DNA from: Desemzia sp. RIT 804
GTDB taxonomy: Bacteria; Bacillota; Bacilli; Lactobacillales; Carnobacteriaceae
Direction: 5' to 3'
DNA: 64,000 nt
Assembly: GCF_016892605.1 (NCBI RefSeq)
Contig: NZ_JAFEMV010000005.1
Location: 124,001-188,000 of the forward strand
The translations under genes were made by a program, and so were the position numbers. Below are positions 10,274 through 18,089 of this stretch, one piece after another. The notes beneath the pieces were generated by a model. It searched no databases. It saw only the letters and a program-made list of their open reading frames with translations, and had not been told where the DNA came from. How positions within the stretch are numbered: the first letter of the stretch is position 1; each line of letters begins with the position of its first letter.

Positions 10274-10396
10274 ACGTGCTGAAAATGGCTGTTACATTAC
10301 TAGGGAGTTATCTCTCCGTGTTAGAAAAAGCCTTAACGGTGGGGAATGAGATTTTGTACGGAAAGATAAAGGCTTTTTCAGCGTTGTTTTTGTAAT
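10274..10396 (+). other. Structured intergenic segment, possible non-coding RNA or leader
   Basis: The 3' segment at 10369-10386 (AAGGCTTTTTCAGCG) can pair with two different upstream segments: perfectly with GAAAAAGCCTT at 10324-10334, and, with bulges, with the GTGCTGAAAATGGC region at 10277-10290. Between them are GGGAG/CTCTCC and purine-rich GGTGGGG blocks. Mutually exclusive pairings suggest a switch or a small RNA ending at TTGTTTTTG, but I could not match it to a known family. It lies outside any gene, downstream of a terminator and upstream of the promoter of the next gene. Confidence 0.35.
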
Positions 10397-10422
10397 TAGT
10401 AAATTATATTTTTGTTTCCTTA

Positions 10423-10431
10423 TGGTATAGT
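10423..10431 (+). promoter_or_regulatory. Extended -10 promoter for the MinJ-like gene
   Basis: TGGTATAGT matches TGnTATAAT with one change. No strong -35 is visible 17 bp upstream. Transcription from about 10440 would leave a 125-nt AT-rich leader before the start at 10568. Confidence 0.5.
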
Positions 10432-10567
10432 AGAGGTAAATAAATTGTTGAAAATGATTTCATCTAATTTGTAAAAATAATGTAAATTGTATTGTCTTTG
10501 TAAAAATCAAGATTATCTAATGTTTATTTGTTAAAATAAATGTTGGAGCTGGGAAGAAGGGGAACAT

Positions 10568-11743
10568 ATGATTAGAAATATATTCAGTGCAGTACTACTC
10601 TTTTTTATTCAACCAACTTTTTTAATCGGTGCTATGGTGGCAATAAGTTTGGCGGTTCGTAGAAAAAAACAAGAACGGAAGCTTTTTCGTGTAGCCATCA
10701 ATAAAGACAATCATGAAGTGTTTCAATTTTTTACTAATGGATTGATTCCAGGAGTTATTGGTTCTTTGTTACTTGTTGGAGCTGGCGTACCGATTACGAT
10801 TGAGATGGTAATATTTTATCAATTCTTTGCTCTTTTGGGACTGTTGGCTGGACTACGCTTCTACCATCCAATGTTTACGATTCCTTTATCTGCTTTAGCT
10901 ATTATTGGAATAGATAGATTGGGGATAGCTGACCTGATACCAAATACCATAACTAATTGGTATCAAGAATTTACTCAAATAGAATGGTTAAATGCACAAC
11001 TCATCCAAAACGTTTTAATGCTTGCAATATTTAGTTTGCTGGCAATGATTGCTCATTTGTTTTACCAAAAAGAAACTAATTTTTCTCCAAGGTTTAATAA
11101 AACTAAAAGAGGAAAAAAGATCGCAACCTATCGATTAACTCCTTTCTGGTTAATGCCACTGATACTTATTATCCCAGGAGAAGCCTTTACGGAATTGTTT
11201 GATTGGTGGCCTGTCTTCTCTATCGGGAATGAAAGTTATTCTTTCTTTGTTTTACCAATATTGATTGGTTTTAGATATACTGTTCAATCTCAAGTTCCAA
11301 AAGAGGCAACCAGTAAAATAGCTAAAGAATTATTTTTTGTAGCTCTCTTTGGATTGATTTGTGCTATAGGATCATTTTGGGTTCCTCTATTGTCCATCGG
11401 TGGATTGGCTGTCTTATTCTTAGGTGGCATAATGGTACTGTTGAGACATTATACGAGAGAAAAAAACAGCCCACGTTTATACGCACCTGCTGATCAGGGA
11501 TTAAAGATCATTGGTATCCGTCCCAATACACCTGCAGAAAAAATGAAATTGCAAGTGGGAGAAACTGTGACTGATTGCAATGAAGTTCCGATTGAGACAG
11601 AAGATGACTTCTATGAAGCTCTTGCTAAAAACAGTGTTTATTGTCGTTTAAAAGTAAAAGACATCAATGGCGAACCTAGGTTAACTGAAACTGCCTTGTA
11701 TGCCGATGATCCACATGGACTTGGGGTCGTCTTTTTACCCTAA
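10568..11743 (+). CDS. Polytopic membrane protein with C-terminal PDZ domain, MinJ-like
   Basis: 391 residues. About eight hydrophobic segments fill residues 5-300, followed by a cytoplasmic PDZ-type domain (about 305-391; core IIGIRPNTPAEKMKLQVGE, then an EALAKN helix). Size and layout match Bacillus MinJ, which bridges DivIVA and MinD at the division site. In Bacillus minJ also lies downstream of ftsEX, which supports the call. GAAGGGGA ribosome binding site 7 bp before the ATG. I see no protease domain, so a PDZ-protease role is unlikely. Placed between the FtsEX-hydrolase genes and phoPR, with its own promoter. Division-site scaffold is inference. Confidence 0.7.
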   Translation: MIRNIFSAVLLFFIQPTFLIGAMVAISLAVRRKKQERKLFRVAINKDNHEVFQFFTNGLIPGVIGSLLLVGAGVPITIEMVIFYQFFALLGLLAGLRFYHPMFTIPLSALAIIGIDRLGIADLIPNTITNWYQEFTQIEWLNAQLIQNVLMLAIFSLLAMIAHLFYQKETNFSPRFNKTKRGKKIATYRLTPFWLMPLILIIPGEAFTELFDWWPVFSIGNESYSFFVLPILIGFRYTVQSQVPKEATSKIAKELFFVALFGLICAIGSFWVPLLSIGGLAVLFLGGIMVLLRHYTREKNSPRLYAPADQGLKIIGIRPNTPAEKMKLQVGETVTDCNEVPIETEDDFYEALAKNSVYCRLKVKDINGEPRLTETALYADDPHGLGVVFLP

Positions 11744-11771
11744 AAAATGAAAAAGTTAACGGAGGAACAAC

Positions 11772-12497
11772 ATGAAAAATGTATTGATCGTAGACGATGA
11801 ACCTTCCATTATCACGTTACTAGCGTTTAATTTGGAAAAAGAAGGTTATTCAGTTAAGACCGCTTCTGATGGTTTAGAAGGGTATGAGTTGGCTGTTACG
11901 AAGCAATTCGACTTTATTATTTTGGATCTCATGCTTCCTTCAATGGATGGAATGGATATTTGTAAAAAATTGCGTCAAGAAAAAATAAATACACCTATCT
12001 TGATGTTAACTGCAAAAGATGATGAATTAGAAAAAATCATTGGTTTAGAGTTAGGCGCTGATGACTACATGACAAAACCATTTAGTCCTCGTGAAGTTTT
12101 AGCTCGAATGAAAGCTATCATGCGCAGAATGGGAGACTCTTCTGAGAACAATGAAAATGAAACTAAAACAGAGATATCAAATGAAGATGAAAAAATAGAA
12201 GTGGGAGAAATCGTTATTTACCCACAACAATATGAAGTGATAGTTCGCGGTGACCAAATCGAATTGACACCAAAAGAATTTGAACTGCTTTTGTATATGA
12301 CAAAAAGGCTAAATCGTATCTTAAGCCGTGAGCAATTATTGAATGCTATATGGAATTTTGATTACGCAGGTGAAACACGAATCGTAGATGTGCATATCAG
12401 TCATTTACGGGAAAAAATTGAAGTAGATACCAAGAACCCTGAATATATTCGTACCGTTAGAGGTTTCGGATACAAATTTGAGGCGCCTAAAGTATGA
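11772..12497 (+). CDS. phoP: Response regulator of the OmpR/PhoB class, PhoP
   Basis: 241 residues: receiver domain (1-120) with the acidic pair DD at 8-9, phospho-acceptor Asp52 and the conserved Lys in TKPF, then a winged-helix DNA-binding domain (about 145-238) ending VRGFGYKFE. Between them is a Glu/Asn-rich linker. The gene overlaps its kinase by 4 bp (ATGA). The neighbours are two Pst systems, and TTTACA repeats lie before pstS2, so this is the phosphate regulator PhoP. CGGAGGAA ribosome binding site. Confidence 0.92.
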   Translation: MKNVLIVDDEPSIITLLAFNLEKEGYSVKTASDGLEGYELAVTKQFDFIILDLMLPSMDGMDICKKLRQEKINTPILMLTAKDDELEKIIGLELGADDYMTKPFSPREVLARMKAIMRRMGDSSENNENETKTEISNEDEKIEVGEIVIYPQQYEVIVRGDQIELTPKEFELLLYMTKRLNRILSREQLLNAIWNFDYAGETRIVDVHISHLREKIEVDTKNPEYIRTVRGFGYKFEAPKV

Positions 12498-14269
12498 AGC
12501 AACTGCATTTGAGGATTTTAAGTACGTTTATTATTATTTTCATTTTGTTTAGCTTAGTTTTCGGTATATTTTTAAATAATTTATTGGACTCCCACTCTAG
12601 AGAGCGCCAAAGTGACGCATTAATCGAACAAGCTCGACTAATGGGCTCATTTTTAACAGATGAATTCGAAGAGAACGAAATAGCGTCAGATACTTTAGCA
12701 CAAATAGAAGCTGTTTCCGTTCAACTTGATGAACGAGTTACCGTGATTCAAACAGATGGCACAGTTATTTATGATTCTGAAGCAAATGAAGAAGAATTAG
12801 AAAATCATGCTCATAGAGAAGAAATTGAAGCAGTTATGAATGGAAGCTCTTATGGTATAGGTTCACGAGTGAGCAGTAGTACAAACATAGAAGAGTATTA
12901 TGTAGCGGTGCCTTTGTTTGACGAAACAGGTGATATCGTGAATATTCTGCGGTTATCTCAGCCTGTTGAAACCATTACTCAATTGTATAACGAAATTAAC
13001 CAATCGCTTGTATTATTTATTATTGTTGCTATATTAGTAGCTTCTGTTATTACTTATTTGACGACTAAACGGATCATCCGACCAATTGAGGAAGTAATGG
13101 ACGTAACTAGAGAATTGTCCGAAAAGCACTACACAGTACGGTATTCAGGCGATGGCTTTGGAGAAATCTCTAAATTAGGTGCAACAGTTAATGAACTAGC
13201 TGAAAGTTTAGAGAATCAAATGTTGGAAATCAGACAAAATGATGAACGTTTGTATGAATTGATTAATCATTTAGTGATTGGGGTAATGTTGTTAGATAAT
13301 CAACGCAATATTCAAATGGTTAACCCGGCAATGAACCGGATCTTGGGTGAGGATACTTCCAAGTTATTAGGAAAGACCTATGTAGAAGCTATTAAAAGCT
13401 ATGGATTGAGTCACATCATCGAACGAGCTTATCGAAGAAAAAAAGCTCAAAATAACGAAATTTACTTCTATTATCCACATGATAAAATTGTAGACGCTAA
13501 TATCGTTCCGATTAATGGGAAAAATCCTGGAGAGTTAAACGTCATTGTTTTGCTGTATGATATTACTGAGATTAGAAGATTAGAAAAGGTTCGGACAGAT
13601 TTTGTAGCTAATGCTTCCCATGAATTGAGAACACCTGTAACAGCGTTAAAAGGCTTTGCAGAAACGTTGCTTGATGGAGCGAAAGAAGACAAAGAAGTAC
13701 TGGATCAGTTTTTAGAGATCATGTTGAAAGAAAGCATCCGGTTAGATTCTATCGTGAATGATATTTTGGAATTGTCTCGTGTTGAACAGAAACAAGTTCC
13801 TGTAAATGCGGAAGATGTAATAATCAGCGAAGCCGTTGAATCAACTTTCAAATTAGTAAAGCAAAAGGCTGAAATTAAGCAAATGGAGCTTTCTATTATT
13901 GAAGAAGAAGCGGTCATTATCGAAACGGATCTTAGCCGACTAAAACAAGTCTTGGCCAACTTGATTAACAACGCTATTGTTTATACGCAAGAACAAGGAA
14001 AAGTGGTTGTGAAGATTCGTAAAGAGGATGAATATGCCGTCATTGAGGTAAGCGATAATGGGATTGGAATTCCTGAAGATGAACAAGGTCGAGTTTTTGA
14101 ACGTTTTTACCGTGTGGATAAAGCAAGAAGCCGGAATTCTGGAGGAACAGGACTAGGCCTATCCATCGTTAAGTATTTAGTGGAAAACTTAAATGGTTCG
14201 ATTACTGTAAAAAGTAAATTAGGCCTAGGAACTACATTTACGGTCAAATTACCATATCATTTGATTTAA
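12494..14269 (+). CDS. phoR: Sensor histidine kinase PhoR
   Basis: 591 residues. Membrane segments at about 6-28 and 168-190 enclose an extracellular sensor of about 140 residues. HAMP about 190-245, PAS about 250-360, HisKA with phospho-acceptor His376 (NASHELRTP), and an HATPase domain with N box NNAIVYT, G1 SDNGIGIPEDE and G2 GGTGLGLSIVK. The order TM-CACHE-TM-HAMP-PAS-kinase is that of WalK/PhoR kinases. The pst neighbourhood and pairing with PhoP favour PhoR. The product would autophosphorylate under phosphate limitation and activate PhoP. Confidence 0.92.
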   Translation: MKQLHLRILSTFIIIFILFSLVFGIFLNNLLDSHSRERQSDALIEQARLMGSFLTDEFEENEIASDTLAQIEAVSVQLDERVTVIQTDGTVIYDSEANEEELENHAHREEIEAVMNGSSYGIGSRVSSSTNIEEYYVAVPLFDETGDIVNILRLSQPVETITQLYNEINQSLVLFIIVAILVASVITYLTTKRIIRPIEEVMDVTRELSEKHYTVRYSGDGFGEISKLGATVNELAESLENQMLEIRQNDERLYELINHLVIGVMLLDNQRNIQMVNPAMNRILGEDTSKLLGKTYVEAIKSYGLSHIIERAYRRKKAQNNEIYFYYPHDKIVDANIVPINGKNPGELNVIVLLYDITEIRRLEKVRTDFVANASHELRTPVTALKGFAETLLDGAKEDKEVLDQFLEIMLKESIRLDSIVNDILELSRVEQKQVPVNAEDVIISEAVESTFKLVKQKAEIKQMELSIIEEEAVIIETDLSRLKQVLANLINNAIVYTQEQGKVVVKIRKEDEYAVIEVSDNGIGIPEDEQGRVFERFYRVDKARSRNSGGTGLGLSIVKYLVENLNGSITVKSKLGLGTTFTVKLPYHLI

Positions 14270-14280
14270 AGTCAGAAAAA

Positions 14281-14327
14281 GTTCAAGAAAACAGCCGAAG
14301 TGGCGGGGTTTCTTGAGCTTTTTTTAT
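14281..14327 (+). terminator. Terminator after phoR
   Basis: GTTCAAGAAA ... TTTCTTGAGC stem with an inner GCC/GGC pair, followed by seven Ts, 11 bp after the phoR stop. It starts a gap of about 1 kb without genes that runs to pstS1. Confidence 0.9.
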
Positions 14328-14521
14328 GCATTTAGTTAGGATGTGCCTTAAAACTACTTTGACAAAAAAATAAATAGTTTTGGTTCCTCATCATGTAACA
14401 TTGATTGAAAGTCAAAGTTGCCTAGTTATATATTCTATAGCAACAATAGTGTATTAATACAACGCCTTAAAAAACTCCCTTTCTTGAATCCCGAACAATC
14501 CTTCGTTAATAAGGCGGTTGT

Positions 14522-14660
14522 CCTTGATGATCAAATCCTATTCTTCATCACCACGACTTTCTCCTTGATGTTCAAACGGCATTCTTCATCACCATGAATT
14601 TACCATTGATGTTCAAACTCCATTCTTCATCATCACGAATTTCCCCTTGATGTTCAAACC
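14522..14660. repeat. 41-bp tandem repeat, about 3.4 copies
   Basis: Three adjacent 41-bp units (14522-14562, 14563-14603, 14604-14644) and a fourth of 16 bp share CCTTGATGTTCAAAC then ATTCTTCATCACCA. Each unit contains two small dyads, TTGATG(T/A)TCAA and TTCATCA-C-GAA. There is no spacer variation of the CRISPR kind and no open frame through the array. Function unknown; protein-binding array or simple minisatellite. Confidence 0.85.
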
Positions 14661-14692
14661 GTATAATAGTTTTAAGAACACCCTAATAGTAT

Positions 14693-14768
14693 TGTGGATA
14701 TCTCGGCTATAGAACTTAATTGATTTAGATCTTGTGGATAAAGTACGATAGAAAGAAACTATCGTACT
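14693..14768. other. Two DnaA-box-like sites and a perfect 10-bp hairpin
   Basis: TGTGGATAA (14733-14741) is a perfect match to the DnaA box on the minus strand. TGTGGATAT (14693-14701) has one mismatch, 40 bp away. Directly after lies AGTACGATAG-AAAGAAA-CTATCGTACT (14742-14768). Two boxes alone are too few to call an origin; they could titrate DnaA or be chance. Confidence 0.4.
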
Positions 14769-14896
14769 CACTATGTGTACAGAATGGGGATAAGTAGCAA
14801 TAGCCAGAAACGATTGATACCTATAAAAAGAATTATAGAATCTAAAGTATTATAGATATGATGGAGAAATGAAGAAGAGGTTAAAAAACTATTTCA

Positions 14897-15030
14897 CGCT
14901 CTTACTAGACTCGTTGCAAAATGCTGCTAACGCGCCTGTAAGCTAACCACTAACTATTAGGAAAAATCGCCTAACTTTTAGTGGTTGTCTTATATTCGGT
15001 TAGCTAACCGTCTTTCGAAACGCTCTTTTT
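14897..15030. repeat. Variable-stem hairpin element, copy 1
   Basis: Core stem 14945-14961 / 14970-14986 (9 bp, a 3-base internal bulge, then TTAGG/CCTAA) around loop AAAAATCG. Flanked by TAGACTCGTTGC on the left and CGAAACGCTCTT on the right, the conserved ends of this family. The stem sequence is not shared with other copies; the loop closing TTAGG-A-rich-CCTAA is. Confidence 0.8.
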
Positions 15031-15152
15031 AGACGCGCTTCAAAAGGCAGCTACCACTCCAATATTCCTATTTAAATGTTAGGTAAAGAGCACCTAACTT
15101 TTAAATAGGGATATTGTCCGGGTAGCTAACCGCCTTTTGAAACGCTCTTTTA
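15030..15152. repeat. Variable-stem hairpin element, copy 2
   Basis: Adjacent to copy 1 in the same orientation. Inner stem of 25 bp, 15060-15084 with 15092-15116, one wobble and one mismatch, loop AAAGAGC closed by TTAGGT/ACCTAA. Outer stem TTCAAAAGGC / GCCTTTTGAA, then the family ends AGACGCG and CGCTCTT. No open frame of note inside. Confidence 0.85.
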
Positions 15153-15168
15153 CGTTAAGTTAATAATC

Positions 15169-15196
15169 TTTACATTGTCTAAAGGAAACATTACAT
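15169..15196 (+). promoter_or_regulatory. Candidate PhoP-binding site upstream of pstS1
   Basis: TTTACA at 15169 and ATTACA at 15190, about two helical turns apart, lie 100-125 bp before pstS1. They resemble the TTWACA repeats bound by PhoP but are much less regular than those before pstS2. Confidence 0.45.
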
Positions 15197-15293
15197 AAAG
15201 TCGATTAAAAATTAATATTCACAGTTTAAGATAGGGTTTGTGGACGAGCGAGCGGATGTAGTCCAAAAAACCAAACAAAAAGGATGGGTATAA

Positions 15294-16181
15294 ATGGATT
15301 TCAAAAAAATATCAAAATATGTATTAACTACAGGAGCGGCTTTATTATTGGCAGCTTGTGGAGGCGGAGAAACTGCTGGTGGAGGAGATTTTGATACTTC
15401 CCAAACAATTAATGTAATTACTCGTGAAGATGGATCAGGTACACGTGGAGCCTTTACAGAGATCACAGGCGTACTTGTGGCAGAAGGCGATACAGAAACG
15501 GATAATACTTACGCTGGAGCTACTATCCAAAACAGTACTAACGGAGTTATGACTACTGTTTCTGGAGATCCTTCATCAATTGGGTATATTTCATTAGGTT
15601 CTCTTAACGATAGCGTTAAAGCATTGAATATTGGCGGAATCGAGCCAAGTACTGAAACGGTTCAAGATGGTTCATATGAAATCGCACGTCCATTCAACAT
15701 TGCCTACCAAGGTGAATTAAGTGAAGTTGCACAAGATTTCTGGACATTTATTATGAGTGCTGAAGGACAAGAAGTAGTCATTGGAGAAGGTTATGTTGAA
15801 GCTGTAACAGATGCACCTGCTTATGAAGCTGCTGAAGGACTTTCAGGTAATGTTAGTGTTGTAGGTTCGACCTCAGTAACTCCAGTAATGGAAGTTTTAG
15901 TTGAAGAATATACAGCTCTTAACCCGGAAGTAACGATCGATATTACGTCTAACGGCTCATCTGCTGGTATGACGGCTGCAATGGACGGATCAGCTGATAT
16001 TGGTATGGCTTCTCGTGAACTGAAAGAAGAAGAGTTAGCTGAATTAACAGCAGAACCTCTTGCAATCGATGGTATCGCAGTGATCGTTCACCCTGACAAC
16101 ACAATTGAAGATTTAACAATGGAACAAGTAAGACAAATTTATACTGGTGAAGTGACAACTTGGGCAGATGTCGCTGAATAA
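15294..16181 (+). CDS. pstS: Phosphate-binding lipoprotein PstS, circularly permuted type
   Basis: 295 residues; AAGGATGGG site before the ATG. Lipoprotein signal with lipobox LLAAC, Cys22. The two halves of the binding fold are in swapped order. The segment with DGSGTRGAF, SIGYISLGSL and the IEPSTETV block comes first (about 35-175). The segment with VVGSTSVTPVMEVLVEEY, ADIGMASRE and QIYTGEVTTW comes last (about 180-295). In PstS2 of this locus the corresponding segments run the other way. The same permuted order is known from streptococcal and lactococcal PstS proteins. It has its own terminators, so it is expressed apart from pstC1. Confidence 0.9.
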   Translation: MDFKKISKYVLTTGAALLLAACGGGETAGGGDFDTSQTINVITREDGSGTRGAFTEITGVLVAEGDTETDNTYAGATIQNSTNGVMTTVSGDPSSIGYISLGSLNDSVKALNIGGIEPSTETVQDGSYEIARPFNIAYQGELSEVAQDFWTFIMSAEGQEVVIGEGYVEAVTDAPAYEAAEGLSGNVSVVGSTSVTPVMEVLVEEYTALNPEVTIDITSNGSSAGMTAAMDGSADIGMASRELKEEELAELTAEPLAIDGIAVIVHPDNTIEDLTMEQVRQIYTGEVTTWADVAE

Positions 16182-16193
16182 GAAAGACTAACT

Positions 16194-16225
16194 AAAAGAA
16201 GACCGATATTTACAGGTCTTCTTTT
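16194..16225 (+). terminator. First terminator after pstS1
   Basis: AAAAGAAGACC / GGTCTTCTTTT, an 11-bp perfect stem with the T-run inside the 3' arm, 13 bp after the pstS1 stop. Confidence 0.85.
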
Positions 16226-16259
16226 AAAATGTGCATGAAAAAAATGCGAAGTAAATTTT

Positions 16260-16303
16260 ACAAGCCTGCCTTAGAAAGATAAAGGCAGGCTTGTAATTTT
16301 TTT
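16260..16303 (+). terminator. Second terminator after pstS1
   Basis: Perfect 13-bp stem ACAAGCCTGCCTT / AAGGCAGGCTTGT followed by seven Ts. Two terminators in a row insulate pstS1 from pstC1. Downstream, ATCCATAA (about 16345) and TTATGGAT (about 16374) form a loose inverted repeat ahead of pstC1. Confidence 0.9.
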
Positions 16304-16413
16304 ATATGGGGTAATGGAATTAGGTAAATGTGTTTTACAATTATCCATAAGTGTACTGTGTTGAATATTATATTTATGGATGATTTAATCTGTAACACGA
16401 AGGAGAAAAAATC

Positions 16414-17277
16414 ATGAAAGCAAAAAGATTAGAAGGGGTTATGCAAGGTGTATTTTTATTTTCTGCCTTGATATCTGTGTTGTCTATCATTCTAATTATC
16501 ATCTTTATGTTTGCTGGCGGCGTGCCTTTTATGATGGAATATGGAATAGTTGATTTTCTGTTTGGTGATCGTTGGTCGCCTTCAAATACACCATCATCTT
16601 TTGGTATTTTGCCAATGATATTAGGTTCAATTTTTGTCACTATTGGTGCGGTAGTCATCGGAGTGCCGATCGGGATTTTAACAGCTGTTTTTATGGCTGA
16701 ATTCTGTCCGCCTAAATTGTACAAGATTTTAAAACCGGCTACGAATTTAATGGCTGCGATCCCATCGATCGTATATGGATTTTTTGCTTTGCAGTTGATC
16801 GTTCCGATTATGAGGAATTTTTCTGGCGGGACAGGTATGAATATGCTGACAGCGATGATCTTATTGGGAATCATGATTTTGCCTACTGTTATTGGTCTTT
16901 CTGAATCTAGTTTACGTTCAGTACCAAGATCTTACTACACAGGTAGTATGGCTTTAGGTGCAACTCATGAAAGAACTGTTATGAAAGTGATCATGCCTGC
17001 TGCAAAATCAGGGATTATTTCTTCCGTGATTTTAGGAGTAGGAAGAGCAATAGGGGAAACAATGGCCGTCGTTCTGATCGCTGGTAACCAACCGATCATT
17101 CCTCAAAGTATCACGAGCGGAGTTCGTACGTTGACAACAAATATCGTTCTTGAAATGGCTTATGCTGCAGGCGAGCATAGAGAAGCTTTAATAGCTACTG
17201 GTGTGGTACTGTTTGTGTTCATTTTAATGATAAATGGTTTATTTATGATGATTAAAAGAAAGGAGTCTAAGGCATGA
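16414..17277 (+). CDS. pstC: Phosphate ABC transporter permease PstC (system 1)
   Basis: 287 residues, six predicted membrane segments. Contains the YGFFALQLIVPIM segment and the cytoplasmic coupling-loop region (ALGATHERTVMKVIMP) that contacts PstB. GAAGGAG ribosome binding site. Overlaps pstA1 by 4 bp (ATGA). With PstA it forms the membrane channel for inorganic phosphate delivered by a PstS lipoprotein. No pstS lies inside this transcription unit; pstS1 is upstream behind terminators. Confidence 0.95.
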   Translation: MKAKRLEGVMQGVFLFSALISVLSIILIIIFMFAGGVPFMMEYGIVDFLFGDRWSPSNTPSSFGILPMILGSIFVTIGAVVIGVPIGILTAVFMAEFCPPKLYKILKPATNLMAAIPSIVYGFFALQLIVPIMRNFSGGTGMNMLTAMILLGIMILPTVIGLSESSLRSVPRSYYTGSMALGATHERTVMKVIMPAAKSGIISSVILGVGRAIGETMAVVLIAGNQPIIPQSITSGVRTLTTNIVLEMAYAAGEHREALIATGVVLFVFILMINGLFMMIKRKESKA

Positions 17278-18089
17278 GTAGCAAATTAATTAGGGGATGC
17301 GTTTATTTATCAGCAGCAGTGACATTTGCTTCATTGCTCTTCATTTTGCTGTATATTTTCATAAACGGACTTCCTCATTTAAACTCAGACATTCTTTCTT
17401 GGAAATTTACAACCGATAATCAATCTTTGATACCTTCTCTGATCACTACTTTTATTGTCTTGGGATTAACCTTGTTGATCGCAACTCCTATTGGTGTGTT
17501 TACCGGTTTTTATTTGGTGGAATACGCTAAAAGAGGAAATAAAGTTGTGGAAGTTATTCGTATGGCTACAGATACTTTAGCAGCAATCCCTTCAATTGTT
17601 TATGGTTTGTTCGGGATGCTGTTCTTTGTAACGTTTTTAGGATTTCAATATAGTGTGGCAGCCGGGGTTTTGACTTCGGTCATCATGGTTCTGCCATTGA
17701 TCATTCGTTCTACTGAAGAAGCATTGATGGCTGTAAATGATTCATTACGAGAAGCGAGTTTTGGATTAGGTGCTGGAAAATTAAGAACGATTTTTAGAGT
17801 TGTTTTACCTGTTGCGATGCCAGGAATACTCTCTGGTGTAATATTAGCGAGTGGACGAGTGATTGGAGAAACCGCGGCTTTGATGTATACTTTAGGTACG
17901 TCTTCAAATTTGCCAAGCGGATTGTTCTCTTCAGGAAGAACATTAGCACTCCACATGTATGTATTATCAAATGAAGGAATTCATGTGAATGAATCTTTTG
18001 CTACAGGTGTGGTACTGATCATATTTGTGTTAATAGTCAACGGACTATCAACATTTCTTAGTAATAAGCTTGCAAAGGGGACTAAATAA
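17274..18089 (+). CDS. pstA: Phosphate ABC transporter permease PstA (system 1)
   Basis: 271 residues with six membrane segments. Conserved [18 protein letters not shown]-like block around residues 100-115 and the coupling loop [19 protein letters not shown]. Overlaps pstC1 at its start and shares one base with pstB1 at its end, so the cluster is tightly coupled. It pairs with PstC1 in the inner membrane. Confidence 0.95.
   Translation: MSSKLIRGCVYLSAAVTFASLLFILLYIFINGLPHLNSDILSWKFTTDNQSLIPSLITTFIVLGLTLLIATPIGVFTGFYLVEYAKRGNKVVEVIRMATDTLAAIPSIVYGLFGMLFFVTFLGFQYSVAAGVLTSVIMVLPLIIRSTEEALMAVNDSLREASFGLGAGKLRTIFRVVLPVAMPGILSGVILASGRVIGETAALMYTLGTSSNLPSGLFSSGRTLALHMYVLSNEGIHVNESFATGVVLIIFVLIVNGLSTFLSNKLAKGTK

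Noticed and set aside
10274-10396. c-di-AMP riboswitch or 6S RNA
   Set aside because: GGGAG..CTCTCC recalls part of the c-di-AMP switch, but the other conserved blocks and a downstream target gene in the right position are missing; 6S-like bubble not evident. Left as an unassigned structure.
14522-14660. CRISPR array
   Set aside because: The 41-bp units are contiguous tandem repeats without unique spacers, and no cas genes are near.
14693-14768. Replication origin
   Set aside because: Only two DnaA-box-like sites, no AT-rich unwinding block with clustered boxes, and no dnaA/dnaN neighbours.
16374-16874. 166-residue minus-strand frame antisense to pstC1
   Set aside because: Shadow of the membrane-protein coding strand; no ribosome site and no recognisable features. 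The same applies to long antisense frames at 26209-26664, 34076-34501 and 43675-44061.
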